Below, one piece after another: positions 49,497 through 60,645 of a stretch of DNA of 64,000 nt; the stretch's first letter is position 1; each line of letters begins with the position of its first letter. Made by a program: the position numbers and the translations under genes. The notes beneath the pieces are model-generated. The model made no database searches and was not told the DNA's origin. It saw only the letters and a list, made by a program, of their open reading frames with translations. This DNA is from Certhia americana (lineage: Eukaryota; Chordata; Aves; Passeriformes; Certhiidae), in the NCBI GenBank assembly GCA_018697195.1, contig JAGMWU010000042.1:186001-250000 (forward strand), in the 5' to 3' direction.

Positions 49497-49905
49497 ATGG
49501 CGAGCAGCCGGAGCATCGAGCTGGAGCATTTCGAGGAGCGGGACAAGCGGCAGCAGCGCTCCGGGCCGCGGCGCGGAGGCTCCGGGTCCGGCGGGGGGCC
49601 GCGGGGCAATGGGCTGGTGCCCAGCCCTGCACACAGCGCTCACTGCAGCCTCTACCGCACCCGCACCCTGCAGGCGCTCAGCTCCGAGAAGAAGGCGCGC
49701 AAAGCCCGCTTCTACCGCAACGGGGACAGGTACTTCAAGGGCTTGGTGTACGCCATCTCCCCCGACCGCTTCCGCTCCTTCGACGCCCTCCTGGTGGAGC
49801 TCACCCGCTCCCTGTCGGACAACGTGAACCTGCCCCAGGGAGTCCGCACCATCTACACCATCGATGGCAGCAAGAAGCTCACCAGCCTGGACGAGCTGGT
49901 GGAAG
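49497..49905 (+). CDS. DCLK2: DCLK2 coding exon 1 (N-terminus and most of DCX domain 1)
   Basis: Doublecortin-like kinase 2 is a microtubule-associated Ser/Thr kinase of neurons, with two N-terminal DCX domains that bind and stabilise microtubules and a C-terminal CaMK-type kinase domain. This exon encodes residues 1-136 plus the first base of codon 137. [18 protein letters not shown] at the start is the signature DCLK2 N-terminus and fixes the ATG at 49497. Next comes a Gly/Ser/Arg-rich segment (about residues 21-40), then the conserved [14 protein letters not shown] motif. DCX domain 1 starts near residue 70 with [20 protein letters not shown] and continues through [20 protein letters not shown] and [13 protein letters not shown]. 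The exon ends at GGAAG|GTGAGG, a good donor, giving a phase 1 intron. The open frame continues to 50174 but that part is intronic. The start context is only moderate (C at -3, G at +4). The rest of the gene lies downstream. Confidence 0.97.
49584..49613 (+). other. G-quadruplex-type motif in DCLK2 exon 1
   Basis: Four G tracts of 3 or more bases (49584-49586, 49593-49598, 49603-49606, 49611-49613) separated by loops of 6, 4 and 4 bases fit the canonical G3+N1-7 pattern on the sense strand. They fall in codons for the Gly-rich segment (about residues 30-39). Formation in RNA or DNA is not shown. Confidence 0.6.
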
Positions 49906-50837
49906 GTGAGGGGGGTGTCAAAGTCCGGCTGGAGGTGGCCCTGGGAGCTGGGGGTGGGTTGCGGGCGCTCCCTGGGGTGAGCTTCCCAGCCGCTCCCCGG
50001 ATCAAAGCGAAGAGGTCGCCTTGCTTGGAACTGGTGGCCACAGAGCCTGCGAGGGCAAGTGGCCGGGGTTTCCCGGCGGTAGGGCCTCGTTTTCCCGGTA
50101 TGGACCATCCACTGCTCCCGTCACCCCGAGTGCTGCCATCTGCTTGCGCTGGGCTTGACTCCAATGGTAGTTAAGCAGCAGGTGCTCTTTTCATCTGCAA
50201 GAACTGTAAAGTTCTTGGTTACCTTCCATTTGTAAGAGAGGGAATGCTGTAATTTGCTTCTCTTAAGTGTCATTGTTGACTCACAGGGGCTTCAGTCTTC
50301 AGAGAGGAAGCCACAGTACTGTGAAAAAAGGGTATCTACATCCTACCACTTATTAAAACAGGCAAAAAGACCTAGTTTCAAATGTGATCAGAGCCCGTAT
50401 TAACAGAAGGAATTATCTACCTTTCCTGACTTTCAAAAAGCATGTTATAGAATCGGATGTATTTCAGAGTTGTTCCTAAGTAGCTTTTCATAATGGGACT
50501 TAGCTTCTAAGGTTATGTAGACCTTGAAAATCTGAACAGAGCAGCACTTGACTGTCTGAAAATGGGGGCCAGAAGTATTGTTTTGTGAATGACACATATG
50601 CCCCTTGTTTGTGGGGAGTGATAATTATCGGAATGAGGAGCAGAATTCCCCAGTCTTTTCATGTGATGTCTTAAAATACAGTTTAAATTTAGCATTACCT
50701 GCTTCCCAAATGCACAGGTTATGTTGTGCACACTCAGAGGTTTGTAATGAATCTGCACCTGATGGTTGTTCTCAGGTTATTAGTACATCAGCCACCGCAG
50801 TCTTCCAGCCTGTGACTCTGTGCCAAGTGTAGTTGGT

Positions 50838-51057
50838 TTGCATTAATGAAGAACTAAGATTTTTTTTGTAGGCCTTCTGATGCCTCCTGCTTCCTAGGCT
50901 TTCAGCTGCCTATCCTTTGAGGTTTTTTTTTTTTTTTTTTTTTTGGGGGGGAGGCTTTCCTTTTCAAAGCAGTGCTGAATCACACCTGGAGAATTGGATG
51001 GGAAAGGGAACCTGAAGACCTTTATCTAATCCACCAGTAAGGGCACTGGGAGTTAGG
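50838..51057 (+). repeat. Dispersed or duplicated repeat, copy 2 (DCLK2 intron 1)
   Basis: The partner of 43591-43800, in the same orientation about 7.25 kb downstream. It differs by many substitutions and by a poly-T plus G run (about 50922-50952) inserted where copy 1 has a short AT-rich segment. Because one copy lies upstream and the other inside the gene, the promoter of DCLK2 lies between them. Confidence 0.7.
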
Positions 51058-54000
51058 GACCAGCTGCTTCACAACATGGGAGAGAAAAGGAGGGGCTACA
51101 GAATTTGCTGTGCCAATTAGGTCTCCCTCAAAAAAGATGTGCATGGAAGGGCATGTCCTGATACATGTGATGTACTTACAAGGCTGTTTTACAGTGACAG
51201 CTGAGGAAATACGAAATGGTTGTAGAGTGAGATGCTAACTCTGTGGTGATAAAAGAAATGAAGTAAGTAAAAAAAACTTCCATGATTTGGTGGTTAATTT
51301 AGAGTTACCTTAAATAAATATGGTATGCTAAAGTGGTGATAGAAGGGAAAGGAGATGAAACTGGCAATAACATAGGGTGACTTGAAATGTTGCAGCAGGA
51401 AGGACATTAAGCTTTTATGACTTAAAACAAAGACAGAATTACTTGCTGGACAGCAGTATATACTCTTACAACTATAAATTAATTACTGAAAGCAAAACTT
51501 ATTCTTTGTCTCTTCAAATACTTGTTGAAAGCATAACCTTTGTCATGGCTCTTCACTGGAAGAATAAAGCAAAATGTCACAGTCAAAATGCCACTTCCAT
51601 GCTTTCTCAATGAAATAAAAGCGGGGAAAAAAGAATCCCAAGTAGTTAGTCATCGATCTATGATAGAAAAAAAGAAAAAGCCTATAGCATCATGACTGGA
51701 TTAGTATGTTCTACAGTTAGCATGCTAAAAACTTCACCAGTGCAAGACTAATGACCACGCAGAGAAAGAAAAGAAAGGACAGCAAACAAGTCTATCATTC
51801 CTTGAAATTATTTGAGTTTTTTGCCATCTGGTTTGTTCTTGAGATGCTAGAAGAGTTTTCATTGGGGCTCATATTTCTCAGGGTTACAGCACAGCAAGCT
51901 TGAATTTCTGCTCTCGAGTAAATACTCCATCATCGGTGTTGACCTAAAGCTTGAACTGCAGAAGCACCAGAAGTAGTTTTGAATAGCATTTTGCTGTATT
52001 GCTTTTTAATGTTTTCATAAAGGAGAAGAAAACTAGTGTTGTAGTGTGTGCCAGCCACAGGCTGAGCACCAGCCGGGCCATGGCAGTGTGGTGCAATACT
52101 GAGCTTGCTGGTCTCTTGGCACCTTCCCAGTTCTCCTGAACTGGGACATGGAGTCACAGCAGTTCAGGTTCAGTAGTGGCAGATCTCTGCAGTGAGCAGA
52201 AGGTGAGTGCTCAGCAAACCTTGCCAAGCCAGCAAGATCTGTGTTAAACCTCCCTCAGCTCCAGCCTGTGTTTGAAGCTCTTGGACAGTGATGTGTCCCA
52301 GTACAGGGCAAGCTCTTTAAGGCTTATTTGCTGTTTTTCTGTCTGGGATATAAAAGCTGGCAACGTCAAATTCTGTATCATAACGAGCTGAGTTGAGTCA
52401 TTGATAAATGTTTTTTCTGAGTTTGGCTGTATTTGGCAATCTGTTTTACTGTTTGTCATTTTAAGAGAAAAAGAGCTAGTGCATAGACGTAATGAGGATA
52501 TGAAATATTGCTGTTATGGGTTAAGCCAGTTAAAAATTGGACCAGACCATGTTTATTAGTCAAAAATAGAAGCTCCATTTTATGAGCATATTGCTTTTCT
52601 TAACTGGATATGACAATCAAAAAAGCACGCTCTGCTGGACCAGCCTGAGGCAAATATAATTTATATTCTCAGCCCCTGTAGATTAGGAAACATTATGGCT
52701 CATGAGTTTGACAGCTTTCACTGTTTTCTTAGAATGGGAGGAGGGAAGAATTTCATTGTCTGCTCCTGATCTGTTTGAGCAGGCAAACCCAGAGAGGAGA
52801 TGGGGGCTGGGAATATTATGACTTTTTTATGGTTTTCTTTATTCCAGGCTTATTCTCAGACATAACACTACTTCTTATTTTAGAATACAATATTTCCTGT
52901 GTAATTTTATTTTTGGTCTTCAATATCAAAAATTGAATAGTAGATTCATTTTTATTTTCTCCCAGAGTTATCTATTTAAGTGTTTGTCTATTTCCTTCAG
53001 TTTCCCTTGAAAATGTAAGCTTCCTAAAGCATGACACCTTTGTAATAGAACTGTGCAGCTCTTTGGTCCTGAGCTATGTGTTTTGTGTGGATATTGGTCA
53101 TGCTCTGTCTCTTTGCTTTCATTGTCTTGTTAATGAAGGATGTGGAGAATCCCGATTGTAAAGGTCTGCTGCAAAGTTAGGAGTTGTTGGATTTTGGGAG
53201 ATGAGAGCAAGTGTAGACTTTATTCCTGGAAAGAGTTCTGTTGATTTTGCATCTAATGGGAATCCTTCTAGTTCCCTAGAAAAATGGCTGAGTCTTTGTT
53301 CATTCAACAACAATGCCTAATTAATACAGTCCTTTATAAAATGTCAGGAGTTTTGTCTGCATGGCTGTGCACATCATCAACAGGCCTCTGTAGGGAAGTC
53401 TTTGGGCTGGAGGTGGGAAGGTTCAGGGCAGGGCAGTCCTCAGCATGGCCAGGACACGTAGCACAGGGCAATATCTGATTTACAGAAATGAGCTCTGCCT
53501 CACTAATACAGAGTAAGAGAATGTGTTTAGAAACGAGGTGTTGAACAATCCAAGTTTTTTCTGCTTTAGACCATTGTTGTTACTGCATATTGCATTTTAA
53601 TCCTGCATAAAGCGCCTGTGACTTTAGTTGATGTGCACTGTTGTATTAGGTCAAGATATCTTTTCTCTTGTCAGGACAAGCAGATGGTGACACCAAGTAG
53701 GCAGTTTGTATTTTGGCTCATTCTGAAAGGTATGATTACCCCCTGTGCCTGAGCCAGGAGCTGTAACATTTTTTTAGAAAAGAGGCAAATGGCAAATGTA
53801 GCAAGCTGAACAAAGAAGGGCAAAAAAGGAGGATGAAAGAAGGATTAAAAACCACTGAAAGCATATTCTTTCGAATATGTGTTCAAATCACTGTAGCGAC
53901 ACAGTTCTGGAGCGATGGGGTGTGGATGTAATTCTTAGCTATCTTCCCATCCAAATAAAATAAAATATTTCCACCGCCATCTATCTCCTAATTTCAGGGA

Positions 54001-54109
54001 TGGGGAAATTCTTTGTAATTTCAAAGGGGTCATTTACTTCCTGTGGAGAAGGCACGTGGTGTCAGGTGTGTTTGATACCAGGTGGCACTGACTCTTCTGA
54101 GAGCTTTTA

Positions 54110-54177
54110 CCCTGCCTGAGCAGGGGGTTGAACTTTCAGAGGTCTCTTCCAACCTCAGCTGTTCTGTGATTCTGTGA
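54110..54177 (+). mobile_element. CR1 LINE 3'-end fragment, plus orientation
   Basis: CCCTGCCTGAGCAGGGGGTT, then GAACTTTCAGAGGTCTCTTC, then CAACCTCAGCTGTTCTGTGA, then TTCTGTG, which is the CR1 3' terminus with about one and a half ATTCTGTG-type octamers. Confidence 0.88.
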
Positions 54178-55264
54178 AAGCCTGTAGGAAGCTGTAATCT
54201 GCACCTCTTTGTGTCTAAATGAAATCAAAAGAGAACTAGTAGCAGTTAGTCATCTGATGAAATCCTGGTAGTTGTCCCAGGTTTTAAAAAGTGCATGGGG
54301 AACTGTGAGTGCTTTAGATGAGGAAAGATCGTGACTTATACAGGGTTATTAAAGGTGATATGAAAGTGAATTGTAAGAAACTGATGAGGAGGGAAGTTGC
54401 TCAAAGTAAGGAAGGAAAGAGAAATTGAAATAACCCAATCCTTCATAAAAGGGGTTGTTTTATTTTTAGATCAGTCATATATGCTGTAAATACGCTGTTC
54501 CGGAAATATGCTTGACTGTGTGTTACAGAACACAGAAAGGGTACTCTGCTGTGTTTCCTAAAGTTAGAAAGAAGGTCAGTAGCCCTAATAATTACCTTGC
54601 TCTACTAAATAAGCAGCTTTTGGAACCTTTGAAGCTAAAGAGTTGCACCCAAAGAAGCCAAGGAACATAAGGTGAGGAGGTGAAATCTATCTAAATACCT
54701 GCCCTGTCCGATGGGATTCACAGGGGAACGCATGCTTAAAAAAATGGAAACTGTTTTCCTTCTCTAGGGATGTTTTTACCTGACAGCTATATAATTCTGT
54801 TGTGCAGAATGCCATTTGAAAATTGATCCTTTATGTGACTTTCAGGAGATAGTACCTATTAACCTTGCAGAAAACAAGCCAGAAAACCTTATTCAGTTGC
54901 CTTTGTTTCAAATATCCCTACTGAGGATTTTGAGTGTTGCACACTTAATTCATTCCTTTTGTTGCTCACTATGTGGCTTATCCACAGTTGGTTTCCAGCC
55001 TAATGCTAGGAAAAAGTAAATATCTGTAAGTATTTCTTTAATAGTTTCTATTTTTTAAGGACAAAAAGTCTGAATATTTCTAGGCTATTTTTAAATGCTT
55101 AGTGGTGAGGTTTGGCTCACAAAACTTGTGCTGTGAAGGACCCCAAATGATCAAGCAGCTGTGTTCCCTCAAAATTGCATGTATCAGACTTGTGATGTAA
55201 AAGGGCAGAATGCCTCCATTTTTTTATTAGTATTGTTGCATGGCTGAATTTAGAATAGTTCATG

Positions 55265-56580
55265 TAGAGATATAAAATAGTCAGGGTTGAAAGAGACCTT
55301 TAAGATCATCCAGTCCAAACATCCACCTCATACTGCCACTGTAACCCCTAAACCACATCATCCTGTGCCAGATCCAAATGCCTCTTAAACACCTGCAGGA
55401 TGGTGACTCCCCCACCTCCCTGAGGAACCTATTCCAGTGCCTGATCACCGTAACAGTGGAAAGATTTTTTTCTAATATCTCCTCTGAATTTCCTCTGTCT
55501 CAATCTAAGGCCATTTCCTCTATTCCTCTCACTGCAGGCATGGCAGAAGAGACCAACCCCACCTCCCCCCAGCCTCCTTTCAGGGAGTTGTAGATAGCAT
55601 GCAGGCTGCCTCCTCAGCCTGCTCTTCTCCTGACTAAACAAGCCCAGCTCCCTCAGCCATTCCTCATAAGACATGTTTTCCAGTCCCTTCATGAGCTTTG
55701 TTTCCCTTCTCTGGACATGCTGCAGCTCCTCAGTGTCCTTTCTAAAGTGAGGGGCCTGGAGCTGGACACAGCACTCCAGGTGTGGCCTCAGCAGTGCCCA
55801 GTACAGGAGAACAACCACTTCCCTGTCGTGCTGGCTGATCCAGGCCAGGATGCCATTGGCCTTCTTGGCCACATGGGCATACTCTGGCTCAGGTTCAGTT
55901 GCTGTCAACCAGCACCCCAAGTGTCCCTTTCTGTCACAAGCTACTCCTCACCCAGCCTGTATCATTGCATGGCTCTCGTGCAGAACATGACACTTCACCT
56001 TCCTGAGCCTCCTGCAGCTGTGTCCTCAGCCCATTGATGGAGTCTGTCCAGGTCTCCAGCAGAGCCTTCATCCCTTGAGCACATCAACACCTCCACCCAA
56101 CTCAGTGTCTTCTGCAGAGCCTTCATCCCTTGAGCACATCAACACCTCCACCCAACTCAGTGTCTTCAGCAGAGCCTTCCATCCCTTGAGCACATCAACA
56201 CTTCCACCCAACTCAGTGTCTTCAGCAGAGCCTTCATCCCTTGAGCACATCAACACTTCCACCCAACTCAGTGTCTTCTGCACTGTTACTGAGGGTGCAC
56301 TTGATCCCTGTGTCGAGATCATCCACCAAGACATTAAACAGGACTGGCCCAAGGCAGAGCCCTGGGCAACAGCACTTGGTGACCAGCTGCCAGCTGGATT
56401 TATCTCCATTCACCACAGCACTCTGGGCCCAACCAGCCAGCCAGATTTTTACCCATTGGACAGTCCACCCACCCAAGCTGCAAGCAGTCAGTTTTCCTAG
56501 GAGGATGCTGTGGCAGATAGTGTCAGATGCTTTACTGAAGTCTAGGTAGATGCATCCACAGCCTTCCCCTCATCTAGTAA
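55265..56580 (-). mobile_element. CR1 LINE fragment (~1.3 kb), minus orientation, with reverse transcriptase relic
   Basis: The longest LINE piece in the window. From its 3' end (about 55265) it runs back into the ORF2 reverse transcriptase. Minus-strand pieces, in ORF2 order, are [14 protein letters not shown] (near 56550), [111 protein letters not shown] and GNGLRLRQRKFRGDIRKK. The segment aligned with the family's FADD catalytic motif reads SAED, and frameshifts occur, so the copy is inactive. An internal 55-bp tandem array (56063-56283) follows this motif. Sense-strand frames across it are shadows. Confidence 0.95.
56063..56283. repeat. Four-copy 55-bp tandem repeat inside the CR1 fragment
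   Basis: Units start at about 56063, 56118, 56173 and 56229. Each reads AGCCTTCATCCCTTGAGCAC, ATCAACACCTCCACCCAACT, CAGTGTCTTCTGCAG with only a few substitutions, and one extra C in unit 3. The last unit is slightly incomplete. A single unit corresponds to one copy of the CR1 ORF2 stretch [13 protein letters not shown]. Because 55 is not a multiple of 3, each added unit shifts frame, so this expansion happened in a non-coding relic. Confidence 0.92.
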
Positions 56581-59500
56581 GTGTACACCCTATTCTCCTT
56601 AATCCGTGCATTTTTATCATGTAAGGGAAGCTAGGCACGTTTCCTGAGGACTGGTGCTTAAGAAATAGACGGCAAATGAAAAGCTTTGTGGAAGGAAGAA
56701 AAAAGAAAGCAAAAAAATAATTAGGCAGCTGATGACCTATGGCAATTGGTCAGTTAGGCTGACCAGTGTTGTCTTATTTTCTCTTTTTCCATTCTCTGTG
56801 TTCATCACCTGTATTTTCCTCTTCTGAGGGAATGGCAAATGTTGTGTTTAGATTGTTGGCTGTCTGAAACTTTTACATTGTTCTTAAACTATTTACATAG
56901 CAGCTGTTTTCATGGATAGTGTATCTGGTTATTAATTCACTGCAACTAAATTATTTAGAGGCAGGTAAAGTTTCCTTATCAATAGGGAGTGTTCCATGTC
57001 TTCTAGCTGGTTTTCTGCTGTTAATAAGACTTGGAAAATCACAAGTAGACTTATGCCATTTGTTGATTGTATTGTGACACAAAATATCAGCAGATGTTTC
57101 TCCTTTTAAGCAAGCATATACCCCGTTTGAGTCGTTCTTGGTGGTAGCAGGATTTCTTCATGGAACAGCTAGCGCTTTTAGCTTGCTCTGGGTACTGTCA
57201 TGAATCATGGGATGGATGGCATGCACGTTCTGTTGAAATCATGCTGTGAACTTATAAGGAAGTTTCAGACTTCTGCCAAAACTGCTCTCCAGCCTGGTTG
57301 AGCTTTCTGCTGTGGAATAGTTTGGCTGGGCTCAAAAGTCCCAGATGTCACATCTGGAATTGTTGTGCAGGTTTTTCCTGCATTTAAATAAAAATAAGAA
57401 AGCGATGCTTAATTGATCTTCCTGCTTCATTAGCCAATAGTGTGCTTTTTTACCTGCAAATCTCAGTGTAGTACTAGAGACTAAACTCCTGCTCTGGTCT
57501 GAAAACCTGGGGAGCTGATTGATGCTAATGCCAATGTTGTAAGCTGAAGATATGGTATTTACTTTCTATAATGTAACTCCTGTGACTCTGTGCTAGCTAA
57601 AGCTAGTATGCATTAGCTTTAAAATCTTTCAAGATTATAAATGGAAAGTGGGCCTTCAAACCATAAAATTGACCATATTAAAGTCAATAGTGTAAATATT
57701 TGAATTATTGTTTATGCCTGTTTTTGGAAATGTGTCAACTTTCTGGGGCTGGTAGATGTAAAAATGCAAAAAAGTAAAAAAAATCAGCTACAACCTGATC
57801 AAAATGCCACTAGAGTCTTAGAAGAGATTTATTTCCTTTGAATTTGGGATAATATGCATTTAGGTTATTCACATGAAACATCTCATTTGGGACAGTCATT
57901 GAAACAGTCAAATTTATTTGTTGTTTTTAAGTATAAAGTTATCTGTTACTTTGTGAACAACACTTGAAATCAATTTGATTGGTTTAATCCCTCTTGACCC
58001 CCTCAAAAATCAAGTATTGTATGTTGTATATTACAAATATTAGTTTTCTGGAAGATTGTGGAGGTGATCAGAAGTGTGTGCTTATACATGAATTAATCCC
58101 AAGCAGATTTAAAATCAGGTCATACATGAAAGTTGTGAGCAAATATGGTATATAATATTACATTTTCAGGTTCTTGCCAACAAAAAAAATAATGTAAAAA
58201 AGAGATAATACTTCTACAAATGACATGATGGTTCTTCCAAACAGACATACCTAAGTGCATTTTCTACTTTGGAGGATAGCTAAAATAATTCAAATGACAG
58301 CACACCTTTATTAATATTGCTTACTAAGGGATGGTCTTTTCTCAGGCATGATTTTAAATACACCATTCTGTAGGAAAGTTTCCTGTAGTCAACTTCATAG
58401 GTGAGATTTAAGTTACTCCTGCCATTTTTTCCCTTACATATTTTCATCTGGTAAGTAGTGAATTTTGTAACCCTGTCAAACAAATAAATGTTTAACTCAT
58501 TCCTAGAAAACAATTCTTTCTCCAGAGAGAAGCAACTGGCTTCCTAATTATACTGTTTCTTGGGGCTTTTTTTTGTGTTTTTCAAGTTTTTAAATAGAAC
58601 TTAAAAACTGTGGGTGAAGTCCTGGCTGTGGTAAAATAATTAGAGCTTTAAGAAATAATTTCAAAACTTCTTCTTTTGTCTTTAAGTCATGATGCAAGCA
58701 AATCACTCAGTGAATGTGTTTTCTCACTTACAGCCCTTGCTCTAGTCTTGCCATATGTGCCTGCCTTGCAGGTGTAGTAGTAAAATCTGCTCTCCATGTG
58801 AAACTTGTGTTGCTTAACTTTATTTATATGTCGGGTATATGAAAGCAGGCATGGACTTTAAAGCACTGACTAAACAATCTGTAATATACTATATTCTCAA
58901 ATAATTAGACTTTCATGTATCTGCCAATTATAGGAAATTTGGAATTCATTTTGGCAGACTTTATCTTTTTTTTTTTTTTTTTTTTTTTCTTAAGCTACAA
59001 TAATTTGTGCTTCAGCTTCAGGCTTGGCTAAATGCAGCTGAAACAAATAATTGGAAATTCTTTCTTTTAAGTTATTACATTGTTTTAACTTGAAAGCACT
59101 TCCTGAGTTTTGTTACTATGGCCTCTGCTTAATGGAAAAGAAGTAACAAGAAGAAATCTGCATTGCAACCCTTAGAGATAATCAAGAAATTATTTTATTC
59201 ATGCATCAAGCAAGGGAACCAGTAGTAGACAGAAAGTTTTGCACTGCTATTTTAAAGAAATATAGAACCTTTTGGATTAATATTGATTGAAAATTTTATA
59301 AAAGGAGAATTTCTGCTGCCCTATAGGGTGCTGTAGTACAGCTGTGACAGATAATAGATCCCATTCCATGATTGTACAAAGAGGATGCTCTATTTGTGAT
59401 TATGAGTCTGAAAAGGACAAAGGCATCATGCCTGTTGAAACTTTTCTATGATATATCCTTGAGCAAAGGGGCCCTTTGTCCTCTACCTTTACTTTATGTA

Positions 59501-59790
59501 AAGCAATTAATTAACTTCAAGGTTGAGATTAAGTAGCTTTAAATTTTATTTATTTTTTAAAACTTCATTAATTTGAATTTCAGCCCTGAGATTTAACTTT
59601 GAATTACCTCATGTGCGTTTGTTATTTGTTTGGTTGTTTGTTTGGGTTTTTTTAATGGTCTACGAAGTGCATTGCTTTTGAGTTGGAAAGGATAATTCTG
59701 AACATGCTCAACGATGGTGAATTTTGAGGTAGTTCACAGAATTTATTTAAAACTCTTTTGGACACAGCAGGACAGACTGTCCTAAGAGTT
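56581..59790. other. Unique intronic sequence of DCLK2 intron 1
   Basis: AT-rich with no exon or well-preserved element recognised. It contains a poly-T tract (58966-58988) and a (GTTT)-rich stretch (about 59620-59655). Confidence 0.6.
58966..58988. repeat. Poly-T tract
   Basis: An uninterrupted run of about 23 T in DCLK2 intron 1. No retroposed body is recognised beside it. Confidence 0.85.
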
Positions 59791-60365
59791 TGTGCTGGTT
59801 TTGGCTGGCATAGAGTTAATTTTCTTCGTGGTAGCTGCTTTGGGCTATGTTTTGTATTTGTTTTTGAAACAGTGTTGATAACAGAGGGATGTTTTTGTTA
59901 CTGCTGAGCAGGGCTCACACAGAGCCAAGCCTTTTTGGCTTCTCACACTGTCCCACCAGTGAGTGGGCTGGGGGAAAATGAAACTGGGAGGTAACACAGC
60001 TGGGACAGCTGACCCCAACTGGCCCAAGTGATATTTCAGACCATATGACATCATGCTCAGCTAATAAATCTGAGGGAAGAGGAAGGAAGAGGGGGAAGGC
60101 TCGGAGTTACAGCTCGTGGCTTCCCAAGCCACCATTACCATGGTGGAGCCTGACTTTCCTGGAGGTGGCTGAAGGCCTGCCTGTCCTTGGGAAGTGGTGA
60201 ATGAATTCCTTATTTAGCTTTGCTTGCCCCTGTGGCTTTTGCTTTCCCAATTAAACTGTCTCTATCTCGATCCATGGGGTTTATTTTACCCTCCTGATTT
60301 TGCCTCTTCAGTCTCACCGAGTGGGACTACTACCAGCTTCTCGAGGCGCCTCGCATTTGGCAGCA
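59791..60365 (+). mobile_element. Solo LTR of an endogenous retrovirus, sense orientation in DCLK2 intron 1
   Basis: Begins TGTGCTGGTTTTGGCTGGCA, then TAGAGTTAATTTTCTTCGTG, a start I recognise from abundant passerine ERV LTRs. It continues through the internal segment GACATCATGCTCAGCTAATA and ends with AATTAAACTGTCTCTATCTC and a T-rich region. The polyadenylation-like signal is AATTAAA (about 60249) where the usual form is AATAAA, and another AATAAA is present at 60063-60068. No gag, pol or env sequence flanks it, so it looks like a solo LTR left by recombination. The 3' boundary and target-site duplication are not clear. Confidence 0.8.
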
Positions 60366-60569
60366 CTGAATTTGGAGACAGACTTACTGGCAATTGTTCA
60401 GACAACAAGCACAGTCCTCTGAATCTCATGCTAGAGGATGTACAGGGGGAAACCTTTACTTTCTCATCTAGCTGAGCTGCTGCCACAGAACTTGAATATC
60501 TTACACTGTTTTGCAATAACAGGATAGATGCTGAAAACAGCTGTTGGAAGAGAACTGTGCACATCTTTA

Positions 60570-60645
60570 AAATCATAGGATCTCTTAGTTTGAAAGGGAC
60601 TTTCTGAATTCATCACATCCAATATCTAGCCCAGGTTTGATAAAA
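60570..60645 (-). mobile_element. CR1 LINE 3'-end fragment, minus orientation
   Basis: AATCATAGGATCTCTTAGTT, then TGAAAGGGACTTTCTGAATT, then CATCACATCCAATATCTAGC corresponds to the reverse complement of a CR1 3' terminus. It is short and diverged. Confidence 0.72.

Noticed and set aside
48691..50108. Long open frames on both strands of the CpG island (up to 440 codons antisense and 197 codons sense)
   Set aside because: GC-rich sequence has few stop codons. The antisense frames mirror the real DCLK2 exon 1 and the composition is Ala/Arg/Pro/Gly-rich without domains.
49906..50174. Extension of the DCLK2 frame beyond exon 1 to 50174
   Set aside because: A good GT donor at 49906 and the exact frame restoration with exon 2 at 62430 show that this part is intronic.
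55429..55920. 163-codon minus-strand frame
   Set aside because: It is the C-terminal part of CR1 ORF2 in a decayed LINE, not a host gene.
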